64,000 bases of DNA from Melitaea cinxia (Eukaryota; Arthropoda; Insecta; Lepidoptera; Nymphalidae): NCBI RefSeq assembly GCF_905220565.1, contig NC_059401.1:11280766-11344765 (forward strand). Reading direction: 5' to 3'. Every line of letters starts with the position of its first letter. The first letter of the stretch is position 1. The notes under the pieces are model-generated. The model did not search any database and had not been told where the DNA came from. It saw only the letters and a list, made by a program, of their open reading frames with translations. Shown in pieces: positions 12,701 to 22,400 of this stretch. Position numbers and translations under genes: made by a program.

Positions 12701-13533
12701 TGGTTACGGCAGTGTGCTGTGTGGTTACGGCAGTAAAGAATATAGCCACTCCCTCTCTTCCCTACGGGAAGGTGTGTGTTGTAAGAGGCGACTAAGGGAT
12801 AACACAGTTCCACTACCACCTTGTAACTTAAAAAAAAGCCGACCGATGGCGGGATAAAACTGCTGGCTTTGAAATACACGGGCCGAAGACGGACAGTAGC
12901 GTCTTAGGTGCGATAAAGTTAGCCCCGCGGTCACCAACCCCCCTGCCCAACGTTACTATGGGCAAAACACATGAGTTTACGCCATTTTTGGGGCAAACTT
13001 GTGGAGGCCTATGCCCAGCAGTGGACTGCGATAAGTTGAAGTGAAGTGAAGTGAGTTTCATAACTCACCATTTATGCTCGATATTTTGTTAGCATTCGTA
13101 AGTAACTCAGTCGCTTGGTATGACTTGAAAGATTCGTGTAATTTCTCATGGGTGGATCAAAATAGAAAAATATGGAGACATTTAATTTTTTTTGTCTAAT
13201 ATATAATCTATACTAATATTATAAAGACTAAAGATTTGATTGTTTGTTTGCATTGAATAGGCTTCAAAACTACTGAACCGATTTGGAAAATTCTTGCACT
13301 GTTGTGATAGCTTCACTATCCGCGAGTGACAGTCTATATTATATTTTCAAAAGTTAGGGATTCTTACTAAAACTCCAACAATGTAACCCAAGGTGTAAAA
13401 AATACCTAAAATATTCTTCACATGATTTCTTTTTCAGGTAGATAAAGCACTCGACGGAACCACGACTGTAAAAAAACTCATGAGCGTTATTTATGTGCCT
13501 CTTACCGATAAGAACCACCAATATCGTGAGTGA
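6734..13533 (+). CDS. Pcmt: Protein-L-isoaspartate(D-aspartate) O-methyltransferase
   Basis: Six exons: 6734-6788, 6969-7105, 7840-8065, 8956-9041, 11666-11743 and 13438-13533. All introns are GT-AG and phases are consistent, giving 225 aa, close to the usual length of about 226. The enzyme uses S-adenosylmethionine to methylate L-isoaspartyl residues in aged cytosolic proteins and so starts their repair. The protein starts MAWRSHG. It has the family block 'DSPQSIGYSATISAPHMHA' across exons 2-3, the SAM-binding glycine motif 'ALDVGSGSGYLT' (about residues 82-93), 'GDGRLGYPSEAPY' and 'HVGAAAP' in exon 4, 'LKPGGRLIVPVGPEGG' in exon 5 and a C-terminus 'SVIYVPLTDK'. No domain is missing. Introns 2-5 contain SINE, RTE, minisatellite and Helitron-like insertions, but every splice site looks usable. 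The intron 2 donor (gttgcg) is weak. It is convergent with XPF. Confidence 0.95.
7270..7545 (-). mobile_element. tRNA-derived SINE (minus orientation)
   Basis: Read on the minus strand it begins with a pol III B-box-like GGTTTGATTCCC (about 7508-7520), continues with a shared body ('cctgatagcgattgct', 'agtagggaac') and ends with the tail '...ggcctatacccaacagtgg...acaggctgaat'. The same body occurs at 8296-8618 and 51003-51098. It lies in intron 2 of Pcmt. Confidence 0.7.
8296..8618 (+). mobile_element. tRNA-derived SINE (near full length)
   Basis: The head has an A-box-like TTGGTGCAACGG and a B-box GGTTTGATCCCC about 35 bp apart, as in a tRNA gene. The body and tail ('gggaaggaggcctatacccagcagtgg' split over 8565-8592, then 'acaggctgaagc') match the lepidopteran Metulj-like SINE layout. 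It is in intron 3 of Pcmt. The family name is from memory and would need an alignment to confirm. Confidence 0.75.
9600..11115 (+). mobile_element. RTE-clade LINE, 5'-truncated and frameshifted
   Basis: Lies in intron 4 of Pcmt. It encodes most of an RTE-type reverse transcriptase, starting near 9630 ('DEISAALGQLKNRRAPGDDG'). It continues through 'CRPISLLSHVYKPFSRV', 'FVDYEKAFDSV', 'VRQGDVISPKLF' and the catalytic box FVDD near 10365, where the family normally has FADD. A frameshift near 10640 moves coding to the next frame ('RVFTSKIPQYLKIKVFEQC' to 'ISKLKWQWAGHLC' and 'GKRSVGRPPARWTDDL'), and a TGG-to-TAG nonsense change at 11031 precedes 'WRELGEAYVQLWTA'. The 3' end carries the RTE tail 'tgtggactgcaataggctga', which is shared with the repeats at 13.0, 17.0, 20.5, 22.5 and 27.3 kb. 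The endonuclease domain is absent. Confidence 0.85.
11120..11325 (-). repeat. LINE-tail-type dispersed repeat (minus)
   Basis: On the minus strand it reads 'ggctcacgagatagtaagc...' then 'cttgaaaacagcattatttag' and 'tcttctgtaaggtcgaggta'. The same modules occur in plus orientation at 24303-24492 and partly at 23099-23150, so it is a dispersed family, probably a LINE 3' end. Confidence 0.6.
12001..12286 (+). repeat. Dispersed repeat family D, copy 1
   Basis: Starts 'taataattgtgtttgc', followed by a 'gatttcaatta' segment, and ends '...acctcctattttgaggtcgg'. The same start and end modules bound 14895-15430, and an inverted fragment occurs at 37895-37937. The internal phrase 'tcagatctcaatca...gaccacatgacac' also matches copy 2. 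It is non-coding, in Pcmt intron 5. Confidence 0.6.
12332..12734 (+). repeat. 21-bp minisatellite, about 19 units
   Basis: Tandem units of the form ggttacggcagtgtgctgtgt. There are three main variants, differing at ggTTAc / ggTAAc / ggTAGc and at cagTg / cagCg. Because 21 is a multiple of 3 and the unit lacks stops, several frames on both strands stay open across the array. These are not genes. The same unit occurs once or twice at the equivalent end of related repeats at 20.8 and 22.7 kb. Confidence 0.95.
12735..13055 (+). mobile_element. RTE-tail SINE-like repeat attached to the minisatellite
   Basis: Follows the minisatellite directly with 'aaagaatatagccactcc' and ends '...gaggcctatgcccagcagtggactgcgataagttgaag', finishing in a (gaagt)n run. 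The tail equals the 3' end of the RTE LINE at 11.1 kb. Related minus-orientation copies lie at 17033-17165, 20496-20812 and 22470-22710. This non-coding family probably moves with RTE enzymes. Confidence 0.7.
13207..13405 (+). mobile_element. Helitron-like 5' end
   Basis: Begins TCTATACTAATATTATAAAG, a start typical of lepidopteran non-autonomous Helitrons, followed by 'tgtttgtttg...actgaaccgat'. A sister start lies at 23323. There is no 3' CTAG terminus in this short piece. Confidence 0.5.
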
Positions 13534-14894
13534 CCCTATATTACGTTAATGTTGATTGTTTCAACAATAGCAGTTGTTATGACTATTACCTACTTTGCTT
13601 CCTAAATGATCCCTGTGATGACACTATTTGTCTTAACTTTTTGACCGCCACGCCTCAAATCCATTCCCGTGCCCTGTACGCCAAGGCATAAAATAAACAA
13701 AAATACTTACGAAAAAAATAGTGTTGCCAAGAGTCGTTATCGAGTACCACACAGTGACTTGTTTTTGTTGGTTTTTATGCAATTAAATTACTACTTAAAT
13801 AATCTAGGAAGATTTATTTTTTCAATATTTTTCTTGTGTTGTCTTGCACTCGTTATATATACTTACAATAACATAAATAAAGCATTACAAAAATAATCGT
13901 AGTAAAGCACAACACTCTTTTCTATCGCCATGACGTCACCGTCACGACTGGACGACTATGGCGCAGCTGACCTACGATTTTGAAACTTTCTTAAAGACGT
14001 GCTGTGCCGCACGCAAGGAAGCCGCACGATATATATCGAGTTCGAATATATATATATGAAAAGTAATTTTAAAGAAATTAACTAAATTCAAATTTGTAAT
14101 CTTTCTTATTAGATAATTAATAACTAAAAAGGGAGTAATAAAAGTTTAATATTTAAAAAACTCTAAAGTAGGTACTTACCTAAATATGTCTACTATTTAT
14201 TTAGTAGTATTTATTAGTTAGTGTAAATATTTCTTTTAAAGTAAGACTGGCACCGACCGCAATGATTGTATTAATTTGCTTCATCGGATCAACTACTGAA
14301 GTACTTTATTCCGTTTAGGTAGCAAATAGTACTAAAACAGTACCGAGTAATAGATCCCGCCATTTGATTAAACGACACCAAAAGGCTAACATAAGCACTG
14401 AAGAAAAGCTTTTATGAGAGTGGGGGTTAGAGATGATGTTGATGCTGCCAGATGATTTTGAGAATGAGAAAGAAAATCGTAATCTTTGCTCTTATCCTTA
14501 GATAAAAAAATATTTTTTTTATTTGTAATGGTATATTATTAAAATCATCGACGCAACGCATTCCAAAATACGACGATGTTCTAAGGTATCGCTCATGTTG
14601 TACTGCACAACTTTTCTCACTATTTGCTTATGACGTCACCACAGTGTCGTCTATGCTTGACAACGGCGTGTAGTAAACGGATTAATGGTGAAACGCTAGG
14701 GATGCGCCAGATTAGCGATATCATCAGATTTATTATGGCAATTTGATTGATTTTAGTTGATTTTGATTTTTGTTATTCATTTGCTATTTATGTGTTAGCA
14801 GATAGTTTTGTGTTTTTTACATTATGTTTTATTCAAATAGGTATCAAATTATTTATAGAAAATATAACATGTTGGAGTTCAATTTTGAATAGCT

Positions 14895-15302
14895 TAATAA
14901 TTGTGTTTGCAGGCAAACGAAGAAGAACCGACTTCAATTATATCGATAAGTAATACAACGTAGACGAAAACAACAACGGTAGACGAAAAAATTGTCAAGT
15001 AAATACGCATTATCAAAGATTACTCCAAAAGCGGTAATCAGATCTTGATGAAAGTAAAATGTGACCACATGATAAACACCGGCTTTCGATTAAATTAAAA
15101 ATCATTAAAATCGGTACACACAGTAAAAAGTTATGCGGATTTTCGAAAGTTTCCCTCGACTTCTCTGGGATTCCATCATCAGATCCTGGTTTCCTTATCA
15201 TGGTACCAAACTAGGGATATCTTCTTTCCAACAAAAAAAGAATTATCAAAATCGGTTCATAAACGAAGAGTTATCCCCGAACATACATTAAAAAAATGTA
15301 TG

Positions 15303-15379
<77 letters not shown>

Positions 15380-15430
15380 TATATACGGTCGAATTGAGTA
15401 ATCTCCTCCTTTTTTGAAGTCAGTTAAAAA
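14895..15430 (+). repeat. Dispersed repeat family D, copy 2
   Basis: Starts 'taataattgtgtttgc', followed by 'gaaccgacttcaatta', and ends 'acctc/ctcctccttttttgaagtc'. The ends therefore form short inverted repeats (accgacttcaa / ttgaagtcagtt). An expanded TA microsatellite sits inside at 15305-15375. Confidence 0.6.
15305..15375. repeat. (TA)n microsatellite
   Basis: About 35 uninterrupted TA units. It is likely polymorphic in length. Confidence 0.95.
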
Positions 15431-15447
15431 AACATCTATACCATTTT

Positions 15448-15540
15448 GACTAGCCCGTTGGCGCAGTTTGAAGTGACCCTGCTTTCTGTTCCGGGGGTTG
15501 TGGGTTCGATCCCACCCCGAGTCTGGGTGTAATATATATT
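15448..15540 (+). mobile_element. tRNA-derived SINE head
   Basis: A-box-like CGTTGGCGCAGTTTG followed by a B-box GGGTTCGATCCC (about 15501-15512), then a TA-rich 3' end. No cloverleaf closes around it, so it is a SINE rather than a tRNA gene. Confidence 0.6.
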
Positions 15541-16412
15541 TATTTATATATGTATTATTTAATATACGTAAGTTTATCAAAAAAAAATATGTAGCTATAC
15601 CAGTTGGCTGTTATTTATAACACAAGCAATAAGATGCTTACTTTAGGAACAGATGACTGTGTGTGTATGTTGTAAACATTTATTTATCATTTATTTATAC
15701 CTTTTGCGTCACATCCCTAGCGTTCTACTATAGACGACTCCGGCGTTCTGGACATGTCATTTACGTGGAATAAGAATGCATGTTTTTATTTCTATGTTTC
15801 CCAGTACGTGTATCTTGTTTTTTATACTCTAATGTTGCAGGGATATCCTATTTTCAGAAATGTTAAATTAAAATACTAGAAATATTTTTTTAATATTTTT
15901 GTGGTTCGGGTTTTTGTCGCCTATAGACTTCGTTGGCGTACAGGACTCACAAGCCCCTGTCAAGTGTAGGTGACTATGGCGTTCAAAAGGTTAAAAAACG
16001 ATGTTTTTGTGCTTGTATATATTTGAATTATATCGTGTAATATGCTAAAAATACTCATATTATTTTCAGTATTATTCTTATATAGATAAGCACTTGCAGT
16101 TGTCTTGCACAAAAGCAATAAAGATAAGTAAAAATAAATATACATAAATTAGAAGAGAACATGGTATGTTTTGCATAACATCGTCTGTGTTCTAGGTCCA
16201 TGGCGCTTTAAATAATAATTTGGAATAATTGCAGGATTTAAATAATGACGCTAATAATATTTCATGCCTTTTTTATTTATTTGTATAAAACATTAATTAT
16301 TGACCAAATTGATTTCATTTTTAATTGTGAGTACTTATATTATTCTAAAGTTTTTATTTTATAGTACAATAATTGAGTGTAATAAATAAAAATTAAAATA
16401 GCCGTCTTTTAT

Positions 16413-19400
16413 TTATTTTACATTTCTGTATTTCCCAACAAATTTCTTCTTTCCGAATGTTTTTGCTTTATCTGCTTCCGCAGGTTTTGCTGTGACGTGT
16501 AAAATGGTGTGTAACGTTTCGGCTTCATTTTTGTTTTCTATAATTTCTGCAAGTTGTTCCTATAATACATATAGATTTTTATATTCAAGATTACTCTTAT
16601 CTGGATGTAAAGATTAAAAAAACATTAAAAATAATGTGAAGATGATTATATTTCACATATCGTTAGTTTCTTTTTCTAATATCCATACTGTGCCCACTTG
16701 AATCAATACTAACATCTACAACAGTTTAAAGAACGTTCATCGTATGATAGACCGTCAAGACGAAACATTTCGCAGCCATTCCCTTTAGAAATGTTTGGAT
16801 AGAAGCGGTGTCTGAATAAAACGGTTTTATTTGTACACAGTTAAACCGACAAGTTACATGCTACAAATACGTACTTTGACAATTTCTTAGTATACCTACT
16901 AATATCCCAAACCGAAACTAAGAGATAATCGAAAACCGATATAATATTACAACTATTATAGTTCCTATGTTTACACACTTAAGTGTAAGAATTACTTATT
17001 TTACTTTAATGTTGAAATTGTCATAATCACTTCAGTCTATCGCAGTCCACTGCTGGACATAGGCCAGCCAAAAATGGCGTGAACTCGTGTGTTTTACTTA
17101 TAGTCACCACACTGGGCAGGCTGGTTGGTGACCGCAGGGCTGGTTTTGTCGCACCGAAGACAAATTGAAATTGAATGAAAAATTACCTGGGTCAATGTTA
17201 TTAAATGGTCCAAAGATATTCCTCGGTTCATAACTCTGGATATGTTTTTTGATGTGATGCCTGGCAATTTCTGAACAAAGTCATGTACTAATGTATTATA
17301 TCTCTCATAATTTATATCTTCTGTTGTAGTTTCTCCACTCAAAGCTAATGCTTCTTCAATGTTTGGATTTTTTCGACCTTGCTGCAATTTTTTATAAAAA
17401 AGTATGCTGTTATCTTTGGTTTAGTAACATTTATTTATTAAGAAAACCAACAGCGTTTCAGTTAATACATACTATAAACAAATAACAAAAAAAAAGAAAT
17501 AAGGCCAATAACAGGTTTCCCTTTATAATATTTATAAGTATAGTTACATTGTTGCATTTGGACCGATGGGATGGCGCGCTTACAATAGTCACAGCTATGG
17601 ATCAATTTTTTATTATTATTCAATAAATTTATACGAGTATTATATATAAAGTACAGAGTGTTTGTCGATGTTTCATATAGAGGAGTGGAAAATGCTAATA
17701 TTTTTTTTAAAATTATGCATAAAAGTTGTTACGAAACGCTCTACGCCAAGATTTGCTGACCGGAGTAAGCTCCGAAACATTCCCACGACTCGAATCGTTA
17801 GCCGGAGCTTGTTGCGAAACTTTCCCACCTGAGCATCGCACCTGGGCACCGTGTGAAACGGACCCAACACGAAGAATGCAACACAACCCGAAGCACCGAC
17901 TGAACGATGCTTCTTTTTAAGTTACTCTCGTTTCTCACATCGAACAATTGTCACGTCTTATTAATTATAATTTAGTAACAATAAATTTAATTTTAAATTA
18001 AACTGCTTGTTTTTTGCAACCTTCGGCTGTCGCTTTTATATTTAAGTTTTTGTAAAGTTGATTTAATATATCAATAAACAAAAAACATTACACACACTAC
18101 CATGTATTTGACACACACGTGCATATTATACTCTTTTGTTGATTGTCAAAGTCCGTAATCAAATTGAAAATTTAAAAAAAAAGGTCTCACTAGTTCTTTT
18201 AATTAGGTGTTTCCAAAAAAGTGTATGTATACGGATTATAACTTATGTATTTTGAAACTTACTTTGAGTTCATAAAACAGTTCCGCTGTAGCATATGGAC
18301 TGGGTGACCAAACCAGTTTTAATCTCGGAAAGTGTATTGTTAATAGCTGCAATTTCTGCTGAATATCAGCACCAGACATATCAGTCGAAACGAAGTAATT
18401 GCCCTAAAATAAAAATAATTTCATCGATTATAAGTTAATAAATAGTAACTGGTTCAATTTTAAGCTTCAAAAAGAGTAATAGTTCTAGATAAGATATAGG
18501 AATATATACCTTGACGTGTTTAACGAAAATGATGAGGTACATATGCAAGATAATAAATATCGCACCTTCGGTGTAACAAAGTCTCAATTCAGGACACTTT
18601 TTTTGTTGTCTTTATTAGGACTTTTCGATAATTCAATATAAGTATAAGTTTGTTGCACCGAAGGTGCGATATATCGACATATACTGTGCATTCGACTCCT
18701 AACTGCGTTCCTTCTAGTAGCAATGGCAAAAAAGGATTTTATCAGGCAACTTATCAGATATATGTTAATTTTTTTTTAATATATAGATTAGCGCTTGACT
18801 GCAATCTTACCTGATGATAAGTGAAGATGCAGCCTAAAATGGTGCGCGCTTGCCTAGAAGATGCCTATTCACTCTTAATTTAAAGATACCCAAGTTATAG
18901 TTATTTGGAAAAACAGTAGCCAGAGGGGTGTTCCAAATTTTTGCGGTGCCTATTAGAAATGGGGAAACAAAGCCCTTAGTGCGAGATCGTGGGATTTTAA
19001 CCAAGTAGCGGTGCAGATTCATGCGATGCCTTGCGGTTCGGTGGTAGAAAGGTGATGGCGGAACCAAATTATGCAGTTTTTGAGCACACTCTCTGAAATA
19101 TATCCTGTAAAATACCGACAGACAGGCAACCTTACGCCGATGTTCTAGACTTTGAAGTCTGGAGTTAATCAGCGATTTTTCACCGATGAGTCTTCCGTAT
19201 CTCCATGTACGATCGAACTTGTGATTGGTACATAGTAAGAAGCTGTTCCGGCGTAAAGCAGTGCCTGACTTTATTGAGGATACCAAGTTTCTTACCAGTT
19301 TAAGTTTACCAGTGCAAGTTTTTGTCTTGGATTCTATGCATTGTCCGAAGTTTAGATTAGACGAGACATTTATGCCTAGAAGATAAATACTATCGGTGAT

Positions 19401-22400
19401 CGGTAAAGATACACATTGGAAAGTCGGAGTTAATGAGAATGGACTCCGTTTAGCGGTAAAAAGACACGCTTGCGTTTTGGAAGCATTAAATTTGACTAGG
19501 TTGGCGTCACCCCAATCGGATACCTCTTTTAAAGTCAAATTTATACGTTCGACCAGAGCCTCTCAAGAGTTTCAGCCCCACTAGAGAGCTAGGGAATATT
19601 CATATGAAAATGAAATCTTTTTCTCGTAGAATGTTTTTCATTGTAAATTATAGTTGTGCTTATGAACGAAATGTATCATGCAGAACAAGTCTATCAAAGT
19701 AGCTCATTAATTTAAACAAAGTGAAATTTTAAAATAGTCTAGGTATTTTTTACTCAAAACATCTTTATACCTACAAAACCCCCACTTGAAGGAACGCAGT
19801 TAGGAGTCGAACACCCTGGATCATTATAAAAATGTAAGTTTGGTTTTAACACGTACGGCCCACGCTCGCTTGCCGACTTTGTTATATGAAAGGAAATAAC
19901 CTGCAAGTGGAAGGGCTTGTTCTGGTCGAACTCGATGAGCAGCAGCGGCCGACTGTAGGCACGGCACATGTGCGTGCACTGCGCGAACAGCCGGCCCGAG
20001 TTTAGCGAGCCGATGAGGTCTGACAGCGACTTGCGCTCCACGCAGATGTCCGGACTGAGGATGTAGTCGCCCACCTGCAACCGACTCACTCTACTAGTTC
20101 CAGCTAACCAAAAACCAACTACCTAACCAGCTACATGATTCAGCCTGTAACATCTCATTGCTGGGCATAGGCCTCTTTCTACATTTAGGAGAAGGATTGG
20201 AGCTTAATCCAAATTGGTTTACGAGATGATTTTTTGGAGTTTGACTAATATATGTTTGCGTAGTTACCAAACTTTTCATTTTTTTTTTGTATTTATACAT
20301 GTTTAGACGTTTAACCACTAATAATAACACAGCTCGACTGAACCTATCGGTCATAAGTTAGTTCGTATTGGCCTAGTGGCGACTAACGTACTTACTAAAA
20401 TACAACTACATCTTTAAAAAAAAACGTATCGAACTGCTGTACGAGTACTTGCTATACGATATAAATTATTAGGGACCGAATTATATCATCATCATCATCA
20501 TTACAGCCTATACAGTCCACTGCTGGACATAGGCCTCCACAAGTTTACGCCAAAAATAACGTGAACTCATGTGCTTTGCCCATATTCACCACGCTGGGCA
20601 GGCGGGTTGGTGACCGCAGTACTGCTGGCTTTGTCGCACCGACGATGCTGCTGCCCGTCTTCGGCCTGTGTATTTCAAAGTTTTAAGTTCCAAAGTGGTA
20701 GCGGAACTGTGTATCCCTTAGTTGCCTCTTACGACACCCACGGAAAGAGAGGGGGTGGCTATATTTTTGAGTACCGAAGCCACACAGTACGCCGTAGCCA
20801 CACAGTACATTATACGCATTTGCTTATTTAAGAATAAGACATTCTCAGCAGTAATAGCATATTTTACCTAAGATCTAGTTATGACGCATATTATCGGTAC
20901 ATTCACAATATTTTTCGAGTACAGACGGCAGAACTTTTGCCAGTAACTATAAGTGCTAACATAGAACCCAAGTTCAAATTCTGCCCAGTTCCCTTACTCG
21001 ATGTGGAGCGAACCTTTTCCAGTTACAAAAATATTTTAAACTAGCTGTGCCCGCGACATCGTCCGCGCGGAATTTAACAAAATAGTTATTTTTTAGTTTG
21101 CAGAGTTATAAAATAACTCTAAAATAATAGTAGCCTGAGTAACTTCTTATTACATTAACTATCTACCAGTTAAACTTCCGTTAAAATCGGTCCAACCGTT
21201 TCAGGGATTAGCCGGAACAAAAATACAGACAGACAAAAAATATGATTTTAAAAAAGAAAAATATGATTTGAAAATATGAATTTAGTTAAAATAAAGTACT
21301 CCAAATTTATTTATTTGTATAGATGATCGAACACACAACCTTACCTGAATGATGCTCATTTTGAAATAAAAAAATCAAAACTTACTTTCTATTTTTTGGG
21401 GGTTCCTAAAATTTATTATTTAATTTCGCATATTCTGCCAATTTTCAAGCATTTTTCATGCATATAACAAGCTTTTTATGTTATATATAATCCGGTCTCT
21501 ATAAATTATAATCTTTTGGGACACCGAATGAGTTTGAATGCTGTGCGATTCCCATACAAAAAAAAACTCCGTTTTACTCACGAATCATGATATTTCAAAA
21601 TTTCGGGTACGTATTTTGTAACCAAAACAAATCAAAACAATCGCTTTTGGGTAAAGAATTAGGCTAAAAACGAAAGCTACGTACTTGTAAGTTACCAATA
21701 TTTTCGACCTAAGCCTTAGTATTCTAGCGTTGAAGTACAGTCGTTTGAGAGTTAGAATACCGTTTAGCGGCGACTGTGTTGAACAAAAAAGTAGAATGTG
21801 TTAGTCGTATTACTCCGATTTATATTTTAATTATAGTTTAAAATTGATGTGCTTAAATACATTTATAATACATAACGACATTATTTAGTACTTACTGGTT
21901 TTTTTTTTTGAATTTGTTACAAACAAAATACTGATTATTTAACTCACAGTAATAGTGACTGGTTCTATGTTGATTCCTCTTTTATGTAGTAACGCGGGTA
22001 GATCGGAACGGAATTCTCTCATATCAACAATAACGACCGGCTTTTGTTTGGTAGCTGGAGTTTGTCCCCCTGTAATAAGAATAGTGTCATTGTGTAATAA
22101 TATTACGAAAAAAACACTAACAAAACTATTTATGTCAACACATCTATGTTATATAACAACCCTCAGTCCACGTTTATAAAACAAACACAAAATGTTAAAT
22201 GTGGCTTGCCAAAATATATCAATGGAAACCGCATTCGCATTCATGGACAAACAGATAAAGACTTATTATTTTGCATTTTAGTGCGTTACAAAAGTACCTC
22301 AAAAAGTTACAATACAAACCTGCTTTCCTAGTATCAGTCGGATTTTGTTCATCTTCGACATTCAGATTAAAATATTCATCAGTTTTTCCATCTTGATATG

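Larger units (their letters stand above)
13637..15990. mobile_element. Possible TTAA-flanked (piggyBac-like) non-autonomous element, with nested repeats
   Basis: TTAA lies at 13633-13636 and 15991-15994. Inside the left one is CTTTTTGACCGCCA; inside the right one, read outward, is CCTTTTGAACGCCA. A subterminal inverted pair CCTGTACGCCAA / TTGGCGTACAGG lies at about 13673 and 15932. Further inverted pairs occur inside (AACGCTAGGGATG near 14693, its complement near 15712). No transposase was found, and family D plus a SINE head are nested in it. The TTAA target and C/T-rich termini suggest piggyBac, but the ends are imperfect. Confidence 0.4.

Noticed and set aside
12332..12734. CRISPR-like array
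   Set aside because: Units are contiguous 21-mers without unique spacers, in a eukaryotic intron; it is a minisatellite.
12255..12879. Several 150-190 codon frames on both strands (CGYGSVL-type and TQHTAVT-type repeats)
   Set aside because: All are frames through a stop-free 21-bp minisatellite; the repeat period is a multiple of 3, so openness is automatic.
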